From positions 1 through 64,000 of the forward strand of contig NZ_JAGGJA010000013.1 of the NCBI RefSeq assembly GCF_026229185.1: DNA of 64,000 nt, read 5' to 3'. Position numbers and translations under genes: made by a program. Positions within the stretch are counted from its first letter, which is position 1; each line of letters starts with the position of its first letter. This document shows, piece after piece, positions 8,084 to 15,677 of this stretch. The notes below the pieces were generated by a model, which was not told the origin of the DNA, did not search any database, and worked only from the letters and a program-made list of their open reading frames with translations. The DNA comes from Fodinibius salsisoli. Its GTDB lineage: Bacteria > Bacteroidota > Rhodothermia > Balneolales > Balneolaceae.

Positions 8084-8935
8084 CTATTTTTTAAACAGGG
8101 TAGAAAGCACAAACCAAATATTTTCTTTACGCTCCATTAACCTACGCTTAAAGTAAGGAAACCACATGGTTCCGAAGGGTACATAAATACGGGTATTATA
8201 CCCCTGGTCGGCCAGCTCTTCCATGGTATTTTGCCGCAGACCATACAGCATTTGAAACTCAAAACGCGACTGGTCAACCTGATGCTCGGAGGCATACTTT
8301 TTTACCCAGTCAACCAGCTCATCATCGTGAGTGGCTATGCGGGGATAGGATGTTTTTTCAAGCAGTACTTTCGCATATTCTTTAAATGCTTGTCGTATTG
8401 CAGCCATATTCTGCAAAGCAATATGTTCAGGCTCATTATAGGCCCCTTTGCACAGTCTCACGTCTGCTCCCAGATCAGCTAATTCGGCAATATCGTCTTT
8501 GGTTCTGTGCAGATAAGCTTGAATTACAATTCCCACATGCTTCCCATACTCCCTGAAGGCTTCTTTGAAAAGGTCGATCGTTTGCTGGGTATAGTCCGAG
8601 CCTTCCATATCAATACGGACAAACTGGTTGTGTTCTCGAGCCACATCCAGCAGCTTAAACAAGTTATCGCGGCAGTAACTTTCATCAATATCCAAGCCCA
8701 GCATCGTAAGCTTAATGGAAATTGTGCTATCGAGGCCAGCAGAACTGATATTTTTCAACAATTTGATATAGCTTGCAACCGTATCATCGGCCATCTCCCG
8801 ATCGTCCACATTTTCGCCGAGGAGGTCGAGCGTAATGTGAATATCTTTTTGATTGAGCTGTTCTACTTTTGGGATGGTTTCCTGAAACGATTCGCCAGCA
8901 ACGAACCGCTTTGCTAAAATAAAGGGTAACTTCAT
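8084..8935 (-). CDS. putA: Proline dehydrogenase (monofunctional, FAD-dependent)
   Basis: A 283-aa TIM-barrel enzyme that oxidises proline to delta-1-pyrroline-5-carboxylate and passes electrons to the quinone pool. It has the family landmarks RFVAGES near the N-terminus, ITLDLLGENV (strand 1), IRLDMEGS-like IRIDMEGSDYT, RLCKGAYNEP and the C-terminal YVPFGTMWFPYFKRRL, whose arginines bind substrate. It is short and lacks the DNA-binding and P5C dehydrogenase parts of the large PutA, so a separate P5C dehydrogenase must be encoded elsewhere. It is a stand-alone gene, divergent from the DUF4097 gene. Confidence 0.92.
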   Translation of the reverse strand: MKLPFILAKRFVAGESFQETIPKVEQLNQKDIHITLDLLGENVDDREMADDTVASYIKLLKNISSAGLDSTISIKLTMLGLDIDESYCRDNLFKLLDVAREHNQFVRIDMEGSDYTQQTIDLFKEAFREYGKHVGIVIQAYLHRTKDDIAELADLGADVRLCKGAYNEPEHIALQNMAAIRQAFKEYAKVLLEKTSYPRIATHDDELVDWVKKYASEHQVDQSRFEFQMLYGLRQNTMEELADQGYNTRIYVPFGTMWFPYFKRRLMERKENIWFVLSTLFKK

Positions 8936-9096
8936 GAATACTTGTTATTCTCTTATTTCTGAGGTGCCCAAAAATAAGAAATTGAAAGCATCTCTCCTAC
9001 TCAGACTCTACGTTTAGTTTTCACCCATATGTAACCTTTAACAAAAATAGTCGTACTAAAAAAACATCAACCAAATAATTTAACCTGGGTTCTGTT

Positions 9097-10071
9097 ATGT
9101 ATACACGAACAAATTATCTATTTAGAGTTGCCTTGGCCTTTTTTCTTTCACTTGTTATTACTGCTATCCTTATTGTACCAAGTAAAGCCACGGCAAACGG
9201 ACATGAACGCACGATACAAGATTCCCCTTATCGGGTTGAATCCTTTACTTTGTCAGGAAAAGGAACACTGGATGTCCAGACTTCCGGAGGGCATATAACG
9301 GTCACCGGCTCTTCTTCCAATACGGTGGAGGTAGAGATGTATGTGCGCAAAAATGGTAAAGTTTTAACACCAGCTGATACCGACCTTAGCGATTGGCATA
9401 TTGATATCTCCCAGTCAGGGCAATCGATTCGAGCTATTGCCAAACGGGAAGGCAACGGCTGGAACTGGTTTGGAAGCAAAGACAAACCTTCCATTTCATT
9501 TGTTATCTATACCCCCAAAAGTATCGATACGGATTTAAATACCAGTGGTGGACATATTGAGGTTCGGGGCCTCTCCGGTAACCAACTAATTAAAACCAGC
9601 GGCGGACACCTGGAGTTAGGCACACTCACCGGCACCGTTAATGCACGTACTTCCGGTGGACATATTACAGTCTCAGATGTTCAAGCTAACCTCAATGCCC
9701 GCACAAGTGGTGGACATATTGACGCAGAAAATTCTGAAGGTAATCTTACATTCAAAACCAGTGGCGGGCATATAAGCCTCGAAAATGTAGCCGGCACTGT
9801 TGAAGCCAAGACCAGCGGTGGTAGTATTGAGGCCGACCTCATTACGATTGGGGAGTTTGTAGACCTGAAGACAAGTGGTGGTAATATTAATATTACCGTT
9901 CCTACGAATATAGGATTGAACCTCGACCTTAAAGGAAGCTTCGTGAGCTCAAACCTGCAAAATTTCTCCGGAAAGGCTGAACGTAACGAAATTGAAGGGC
10001 AAATAAATGGCGGAGGCCCCTCTGTTTCTGCTCGAACATCAGGCGGTACGGTATCGCTGGCTTTCAAATAA
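9097..10071 (+). CDS. Exported DUF4097 beta-helix repeat protein
   Basis: A 324-aa protein with an N-terminal signal or membrane segment (about 8-30), then a DUF4097-type right-handed beta-helix built on nine TSGG turns (TSGGHI, TSGGHL, TSGGSI, TSGGNI, TSGGTV), spaced about 19-20 residues in the middle. DUF4097 proteins are usually annotated as putative adhesins and often accompany envelope-stress regulators; no such regulator is adjacent here. The location is probably cell surface or periplasm. The upstream 160 bp is shared with the divergent proline dehydrogenase gene. Confidence 0.82.
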   Translation: MYTRTNYLFRVALAFFLSLVITAILIVPSKATANGHERTIQDSPYRVESFTLSGKGTLDVQTSGGHITVTGSSSNTVEVEMYVRKNGKVLTPADTDLSDWHIDISQSGQSIRAIAKREGNGWNWFGSKDKPSISFVIYTPKSIDTDLNTSGGHIEVRGLSGNQLIKTSGGHLELGTLTGTVNARTSGGHITVSDVQANLNARTSGGHIDAENSEGNLTFKTSGGHISLENVAGTVEAKTSGGSIEADLITIGEFVDLKTSGGNINITVPTNIGLNLDLKGSFVSSNLQNFSGKAERNEIEGQINGGGPSVSARTSGGTVSLAFK

Positions 10072-10284
10072 CCGTAGCAAAGTCAGGACAGCAGATAAAA
10101 CCGAGTTTATTATATAAAATAAAGTCATTTTCATAATGCTAATTTCTGGTTAATAACTCTTATATTTAAGCTTCTTAAAGTTATTGAGCTATTTGATCCC
10201 TTATATTAAAAATCAATATCAGGTATTAAATAGCCTTATTAATCTATTAACTTATTAACCTCTAAATAAAATATTCCCTTTATT
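10072..10284. other. AT-rich spacer, likely promoter of the azurin-like gene
   Basis: About 210 bases, very AT-rich, with no open frame of interest and no clear terminator after the DUF4097 gene. It presumably carries the promoter of the downstream cupredoxin gene. Confidence 0.35.
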
Positions 10285-10845
10285 ATGAAAATGTTAAACA
10301 TTTTGGCCGCCCTTTCCCTGATTTTATTTATCGGCTGTGGTGGCGGTGGCTCCGAAAGCAATGAACAAGCTGGTTCTACTGATCAAACACGTAGCGAGCC
10401 AAGAACCATTGAGGTTGTAGGGCTCGACCAGATGAAATTTGCTGTAACAGCAAACAGCGACGGCATTACGGTTGGCGATAAAATAGGTCAGGATGGACTC
10501 TTGCAGCTTGAGACTATTACAGCAAAGCCTGGAGAAGAAATTCATATTAAGTTGACGACCCAAAGTAAGCTGCCAGCCACAGCGATGTCGCACAACTGGC
10601 TGCTCCTTACCTTAAATGCAGACACTAAAGCATTTGCTACGGCTGCTATGAAAGCAAAAGACAATGATTATGTTCCATCAGATATGCAAGACCAAATCGT
10701 TGCCCAGACAGGCTTAGCTGGTGGTGGAGAAACTACTGAAGTAACCTTTACGGTTCCTGAAGAAGCAGGTGAGTACGATTACCTCTGCACCTTTCCGGGA
10801 CACTTCGTAGGTGGCATGAAAGGAATCCTTAAAGTAGAAGGATAA
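10285..10845 (+). CDS. Azurin/plastocyanin-like blue-copper lipoprotein
   Basis: A 186-aa type 1 copper protein. The lipobox FIGC (Cys18) follows a short signal, so it is a lipid-anchored electron carrier on the periplasmic side or outer membrane. The copper ligands of azurin are all present: H103 in MSHNW, C168 in YDYLCTF, H173 in PGH and M178 in GGMKG. The family role is small-scale electron shuttling to cytochrome oxidase or peroxidase. It stands alone and ends in a strong hairpin terminator. Confidence 0.92.
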   Translation: MKMLNILAALSLILFIGCGGGGSESNEQAGSTDQTRSEPRTIEVVGLDQMKFAVTANSDGITVGDKIGQDGLLQLETITAKPGEEIHIKLTTQSKLPATAMSHNWLLLTLNADTKAFATAAMKAKDNDYVPSDMQDQIVAQTGLAGGGETTEVTFTVPEEAGEYDYLCTFPGHFVGGMKGILKVEG

Positions 10846-10869
10846 CAACTTCCGTTTTATTATATCCGA

Positions 10870-10899
10870 AAGGCGACTGAGCAATCAGTCGCCTTTTGT
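10870..10899. terminator. Bidirectional terminator between azurin-like gene and DUF gene
   Basis: A perfect 11-bp stem (aaggcgactga at 10870-10880, tcagtcgcctt at 10885-10895) has a 4-base loop and is followed by TTGT. It lies between convergent genes and can serve both. Confidence 0.88.
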
Positions 10900-10901
10900 A
10901 T

Positions 10902-11534
10902 TTACTGTTCTATTTCTCGGCCCGTCAGTACCATGATGTGGGCCCAGGGCGTGCCCGGCTCCATAATCCATGGCGCCCCCTCACTGGCGGGACTTTTGGA
11001 TAAGCCGGAGGTAGCCTCCGTAGCGTAGGGGATGTAAATGACATATCGTGGAGACGCTTCATTGACTTCCTTCTTTTCATAGTCGAAGGCCTCTTCATTT
11101 CCGGATAAGGAATAAAGGGCCATTGGCTTTTCCGGCATCGGCAGTTCACCAGACTTAATTTCCGAGCGACGGATCAGGTCGACCTCTTTTCGCGACATAC
11201 CTTTAGCCTTCAGTTCACGCCCTCTTTTCATAAAAGGCTCTAAGTCTTTATGATAGCAGGCTACATGAAAATCAGGACTACGGGGATCATCAGCCAAACA
11301 GACCAACGTACTTGTTCCTTCACGTAAGGTGGTCAGGACTGTGTCTGCCTTATATCCCAATACGGTTGCCTCGGCACGGAACGCTTCCGGTGCGGCCCGG
11401 ACAGCGGCTATGATCTGTTCTTCCGGCGTACGTATTTGCTGTTCCTGGGCCATTACTTTACAATTCAAAGAATTTAGTGTAGCTATTACAAAAATGGTTA
11501 TCCCTAAAAAAGTTTGCTGTCGCATTGATCTCAT
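10902..11534 (-). CDS. Exported protein of unknown function
   Basis: 210 aa, not assigned to a named family. Residues 1-29 form a signal peptide ending in VMAQE. The mature part has an early helical stretch (TPEEQIIAAVRAAPEAFR), two cysteines in a TLVCLADD...FHVACYH block that could pair, a SGNEEAFDYE segment and a C-terminal PGTPWAHIMV. The composition and the APWIM/PGTPWAH ending are seen in exported hypothetical proteins of environmental bacteria. It is convergent with the azurin-like gene and shares its terminator; no operon partner. Confidence 0.7.
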   Translation of the reverse strand: MRSMRQQTFLGITIFVIATLNSLNCKVMAQEQQIRTPEEQIIAAVRAAPEAFRAEATVLGYKADTVLTTLREGTSTLVCLADDPRSPDFHVACYHKDLEPFMKRGRELKAKGMSRKEVDLIRRSEIKSGELPMPEKPMALYSLSGNEEAFDYEKKEVNEASPRYVIYIPYATEATSGLSKSPASEGAPWIMEPGTPWAHIMVLTGREIEQ

Positions 11535-11615
11535 TTTAAGCTAAAATTCGACTTCAACATACAAATTTCGACTATCTTTTCCATTCTCAGCCATTATAAT
11601 TTACAATTACAAAAC

Positions 11616-13646
11616 CTAATGGTTATCAAACCAAGCTAAAATATGCGCTACCTTACTCATCAGGTTGCTGGGGCGGCTGGTAATACCGTGTCCGGAGCCT
11701 GGGATACGAACCATCACCGACTCTACTTTCTGTAGCTGTAAAGCAGTATAATATTGCTCGGTCTCCGACATAGGCGTTCGATAGTCTTCTTCACCGGTGA
11801 GTAACATCGTTGGAGTGGTCACATTACCAACCAACGATATAGGAGATCGATCCATATAATGATCACGGTTGTTCCATGGCAGGCCCGGGAACCAGTATTT
11901 ATAAAAGAAAGGGGCCCCGTCAGAGGTGAGTACAAAACTATACCAGTTGATCACCGGCTTTGCTACAACGGCAGCATTAAATCGATCCGTTTTACCAATA
12001 CTCCATGCGGTCAACACTCCACCTCCACTTCCTCCGGTAATATAAAGGCTGTCGGCATCGATATAGCCACGATCAATAACCGCATCCACACCAGACATCA
12101 GGTCGTCATAATCCTCGCTGGGGTAATTATGGTGGATATAGTTGCCAAAGGCCTTGCCATAACTGGTACTGCCCCGGGGATTGGTATAGAGCACCACATA
12201 GCCGGCAGCAGCCATAAGCTGAAGTTCGGCTGTAAATCGATCCCCATAATTGGCAAATGGTCCCCCGTGAATCTCTAAAATTAAGGGGTACTTTTTCTGA
12301 GGATCAAAATTGGGTGGTTTGATGATCCAGCCCTGAACTTTCTGGCCGTCAAAGGAGGATTCATACCAAATTTCTTCTACCTCGCCAAGGGTCTTATGCC
12401 CTAATAAATCCTCATTTACATTTGTCAACCGTTGCATAGGCTCTCCATCTTCTATGAGAGCTACATCCGCCGGATGTTTAGGGGTGGCGTAGGTGTAGGT
12501 AACCAACCCATCGGATGAGGCGCTGAACGCCCCTCCTCCGTACGGTCGTCCCAATGAAGTTCCCCCAAGATTATCTGCTATTTTTTGTAGATTGCCATCC
12601 AGCGATACATATCCTACTTTTCCATTTCCCTCATCGTCATATTGAAGATAGAGCCCTTCTCCACCTTGTCCCCATTGAATGTTGCCAACACTTCGATCAA
12701 AACCGGCTGTTAATACGCTCTTGCCTGTGCCATCTACATTTATTACATACGCATTGGTAATTTGGTAGCCATCCAGGTTATCGTCATAGCCAAGGTACGC
12801 AACCTGATCGCCACCAGGCGAAACCACCGGGCTGGAATCGGGGCCCCTTCGATCGGTTATTTTTGTCAGATCTCCATCTTCGAGCGACACTTTGTACAGC
12901 TCGGTATCGCTGGCCTTATATTCCCAATCTTCCTTGCGGTTGGATGTCAAAACCAAGTGCTCGTTGTCTCTCATCCAGGCGGGATCACTGTGGTTAAAAT
13001 CTCCCGATGTTATTTGGCGCGGCGTTCCCCCTTCCGCCGGGATGGTAAAAACATGACGATAGCCTTCTTTTACAAACCCCGAGGCTCCATCGCGCCGATA
13101 CTGAAGATCATCAATCACGTTGGCAGGCTCGGCCCACTCGGCGCCTTCCGGCCGACCGGGAAGGGATACCATTGGAGCTTCTTCTTGCGGGACAAACATG
13201 GTGAAGGCTATCTTTTTGCCATCGGGAGACCACGACAGATTACCCGGCGATCCCGTCAAATTGGTTATCTTAGCACTTTCCCCGGTATCCATCCAGCGGA
13301 TGTACAACTCGCTGGAGCCACTTTCTGTGGATACATAAAGCAACCGATCTCCACTGGGCGACCACCGCGGCGAATACACATTATTATTCATGGATGTAAG
13401 CGGCCGGTGACGACTTCCATCTGTGTCAATCAGCCAAAGGTTAGAGTGCTCACGATCTTCCATGATGTCCATCGAATTACGCTGATATACAACCCATTGT
13501 CCCCCGGGCGATATTTGCGGATCAGAGACATATTCCAAATCGAATACATTTTCCAATTTAAACTGAGTATCCGGCTGGGCGTGGGCCTTTTGAATAACTA
13601 AGCTCCCAATAACAAAAAGAAGGAAAAATGACAGTTGTTTATACAT
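11616..13646 (-). CDS. Secreted S9-family prolyl oligopeptidase-type peptidase
   Basis: A 676-aa two-domain serine peptidase. It has a signal peptide (MYKQLSFFLLFVIGSLVIQKAHA), an N-terminal WD40/TolB-like beta-propeller (about 30-400) with repeats of the SPDGKKIAF type, then an alpha/beta-hydrolase domain. The nucleophile is S540 in TGGSGGG, the acid lies in GEEDYRTP and the histidine in GSGHGI. It probably acts on dipeptidyl or acylaminoacyl ends of periplasmic peptides, feeding amino-acid catabolism. Its promoter region holds the 221-bp palindromic element. Confidence 0.92.
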   Translation of the reverse strand: MYKQLSFFLLFVIGSLVIQKAHAQPDTQFKLENVFDLEYVSDPQISPGGQWVVYQRNSMDIMEDREHSNLWLIDTDGSRHRPLTSMNNNVYSPRWSPSGDRLLYVSTESGSSELYIRWMDTGESAKITNLTGSPGNLSWSPDGKKIAFTMFVPQEEAPMVSLPGRPEGAEWAEPANVIDDLQYRRDGASGFVKEGYRHVFTIPAEGGTPRQITSGDFNHSDPAWMRDNEHLVLTSNRKEDWEYKASDTELYKVSLEDGDLTKITDRRGPDSSPVVSPGGDQVAYLGYDDNLDGYQITNAYVINVDGTGKSVLTAGFDRSVGNIQWGQGGEGLYLQYDDEGNGKVGYVSLDGNLQKIADNLGGTSLGRPYGGGAFSASSDGLVTYTYATPKHPADVALIEDGEPMQRLTNVNEDLLGHKTLGEVEEIWYESSFDGQKVQGWIIKPPNFDPQKKYPLILEIHGGPFANYGDRFTAELQLMAAAGYVVLYTNPRGSTSYGKAFGNYIHHNYPSEDYDDLMSGVDAVIDRGYIDADSLYITGGSGGGVLTAWSIGKTDRFNAAVVAKPVINWYSFVLTSDGAPFFYKYWFPGLPWNNRDHYMDRSPISLVGNVTTPTMLLTGEEDYRTPMSETEQYYTALQLQKVESVMVRIPGSGHGITSRPSNLMSKVAHILAWFDNH

Positions 13647-13682
13647 AGCATTATTATTTTGATCCCGATCATTGATTAAATG

Positions 13683-13903
13683 TAACGCGTTTAGCGGCTG
13701 GAAAAACAGAGAGAAGCTCGATTCTACAGATTTAGGCTGTATTTAGGAAGGGCTCATCCCCGGTCTATACACCCCTTCGAAGGGGGAAATTCACGGTATT
13801 TTTCCGTGAATAGGGGGATGACAGCACTACCTTTAGCCTGAAATCATACGTAGAACCGAACCACTACTTGGTTGAAACATAATTTTAACCGCTAAACGCG
13901 TTA
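13683..13903. repeat. 221-bp nested palindromic (MITE-like) element
   Basis: Bounded by a perfect 15-bp inverted repeat (taacgcgtttagcgg at 13683-13697 and its complement at 13889-13903). Inside is a second imperfect pair (ttctacagatttaggct against agcctg...gtagaa), then tcatcccc/ggggatga, and a central pair attcacgg/ccgtgaat. A further short palindrome, ccccttcgaagggg, lies between. There is no coding potential and no clear target duplication. It lies between the divergent S9 peptidase and fatty-acid-hydroxylase-type genes. The structure is directly visible; mobility is inference. Confidence 0.7.
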
Positions 13904-14111
13904 AAAGTAATGTAAAATAATCAGATGCCTGAAATACGCGAATCTATTTACGTCTTTTAAATATTCTAATTGTTTACGGATGAACGGTTGCCTTACGAGC
14001 TTTTTTTGATATCAACTTATTTGTCAAAAAAACGAAGAGTGAGTTTTTTTCGTTACTTTGTTGTGTGATATGGCATGAATAGAGATTAGTTATTTTTTAA
14101 TATCAAAGTGA

Positions 14112-14963
14112 ATGCAGGCATTAATCAACGTAATGGAACAGACGCAGGTAGCTGCAGCAGCCATCGGCCTTATTCTCTTAATGCTGCTTGAGCAGGCCCA
14201 TCCTTTTTTTGATTTTTTTAAGGGGTCAATACGAAAAAAGGGAAAACATTTGGCGGCCAATATGGCGCTGGGCCTCACCAATGCCTTACTTATTTCTGTT
14301 TTCTTTGTAGGCACCTGGCTATGGGCTTCTAACTGGGCCTACCAAAACCAATTTGGCCTTCTTAACTGGTTAGCGATAGCCGGATTGCCGGCATGGGGGC
14401 ACACAGTGGGTGCCGTCCTGCTCATGGATCTCTGGATGTACCTCTGGCATCTTATCAATCATAAAATTCCTTTTCTCTGGCGTTTTCACCGCGTACACCA
14501 TGCCGACCCCAATATGGATGTTACCACCGCAAGCCGCTTCCATACCGGGGAAATCGTCTTCTCTTCTCTACTACGTATCGGCGTGCTGCTACTTACCGGC
14601 ATTTACCTTTGGGAACTTTTGCTATACGAAACGCTGATGTTTGCCGTCGTTCAACTACATCATGCAAATATCGCACTGCCGCCCAACGTGGATAAAGTGC
14701 TGCGGACAATCATCGTAACCCCGGCCATGCACAAAGTGCACCACTCTCGCTGGCAACCTGAAACAGACTCTAACTACAGTTCTCTTTTTTCTTTCTGGGA
14801 TCGACTGTGCCAAACATTCCGGCTACATGATCCCCTTTCTAGCTTACGCATTGGACTTGATGAATTTGATACGCCCGAAGACCACAAAGTGCAGGGATTA
14901 TTTACGATGCCCTTTAGAAAAGGTACTCGCCGACCTCCAGAAGAGTCGAATCAAGAATTGTAG
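14112..14963 (+). CDS. Sterol desaturase / fatty acid hydroxylase superfamily membrane protein
   Basis: A 283-aa integral membrane di-iron enzyme. About four hydrophobic segments are visible. The histidine clusters of the superfamily are present: HLINHK (about 115-120), RFHRVHHAD (about 128-136) and AMHKVHHSRW near residue 210, with HH in VQLHHANI between them. These proteins hydroxylate or desaturate lipids using O2. Substrate unknown; carotenoid, sterol-like or sphingo/sulfonolipid chains are options. The start at 14112 has no strong Shine-Dalgarno; an HMA-AraC regulator follows 66 bp downstream. Confidence 0.87.
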   Translation: MQALINVMEQTQVAAAAIGLILLMLLEQAHPFFDFFKGSIRKKGKHLAANMALGLTNALLISVFFVGTWLWASNWAYQNQFGLLNWLAIAGLPAWGHTVGAVLLMDLWMYLWHLINHKIPFLWRFHRVHHADPNMDVTTASRFHTGEIVFSSLLRIGVLLLTGIYLWELLLYETLMFAVVQLHHANIALPPNVDKVLRTIIVTPAMHKVHHSRWQPETDSNYSSLFSFWDRLCQTFRLHDPLSSLRIGLDEFDTPEDHKVQGLFTMPFRKGTRRPPEESNQEL

Positions 14964-15029
14964 CTACTGGCCAATATAATTTTTTCAAAGCTACCACACT
15001 TCTCTGCTAAAACCCCTATATTTTAATTT

Positions 15030-15596
15030 ATGGACCAACAACATTTTCACATAAAAAATATGGTTTGCAGCCATTGTGCCGAAGTGCTGGAAGAAAAGCT
15101 TAGAGAAGCAAATTTCGAAGTACAGCACATTGAGCTTGGTGAACTGACCCTTTCACACCCTCTGGACACCGAAGAATACGAACGATTGCTTAACGTAATT
15201 CGAAGCAATGGGTTTGATTTAATAAACGATCAGGGCGGCCGCATCGTAGAGCAGATCAAGCAACTTATTATCCGCCAAGTGCGGGGGGATAAAGATTTGG
15301 AAGGCAACCTTTCCGACTACCTCTCCGAGCATGTCCACAAAGACTACCAGCAACTTAGTCGACTGTTCTCAAGCGTGGAGGGCAAATCGATTGAACGGTA
15401 TTACATCCTGCAAAAGATTGAACGCGCTAAAGAATTGATTGTCTATGGCGAACAGAACCTGACTGAAATTGCCTACCTGTTGGGCTATAGCAGTCAGCAG
15501 CATTTTTCGCGCCAGTTTAAAAAAGAGACCGGCCTTGCCCCCTCCCACTTCAAAGAAATCAAGGAAAATAAACGGATCTCCATAGACCAGCTTTGA
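15030..15596 (+). CDS. Transcriptional regulator: HMA-like domain fused to AraC helix-turn-helix
   Basis: 188 aa. Residues 1-72 look like a heavy-metal-associated ferredoxin-like fold with a CxxC pair (C13, C16 in MVCSHCAEV). The C-terminal half (about 85-182) is an AraC-type double helix-turn-helix with the signature LTEIAYLLGYSSQQHFSRQFKKETG. The layout suggests a metal-responsive regulator. In Bacteroidota, similar short HMA-AraC proteins often sit by copper or zinc transport genes; the nearest here is the P-type ATPase 5.6 kb away. Metal sensing is inferred from the CxxC and has not been shown. Confidence 0.85.
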   Translation: MDQQHFHIKNMVCSHCAEVLEEKLREANFEVQHIELGELTLSHPLDTEEYERLLNVIRSNGFDLINDQGGRIVEQIKQLIIRQVRGDKDLEGNLSDYLSEHVHKDYQQLSRLFSSVEGKSIERYYILQKIERAKELIVYGEQNLTEIAYLLGYSSQQHFSRQFKKETGLAPSHFKEIKENKRISIDQL

Positions 15597-15677
15597 CTTA
15601 TAGGAGCCTTTGCCAAACCACACCGTCCCCGAAAATGTGATAAGCCCAGTTTTACAAAGGCCCTAAACAATGCTATG

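Noticed and set aside
12762-13601. 279-aa plus-strand open frame
   Set aside because: Antisense to the beta-propeller part of the S9 peptidase; no family features and poor start.
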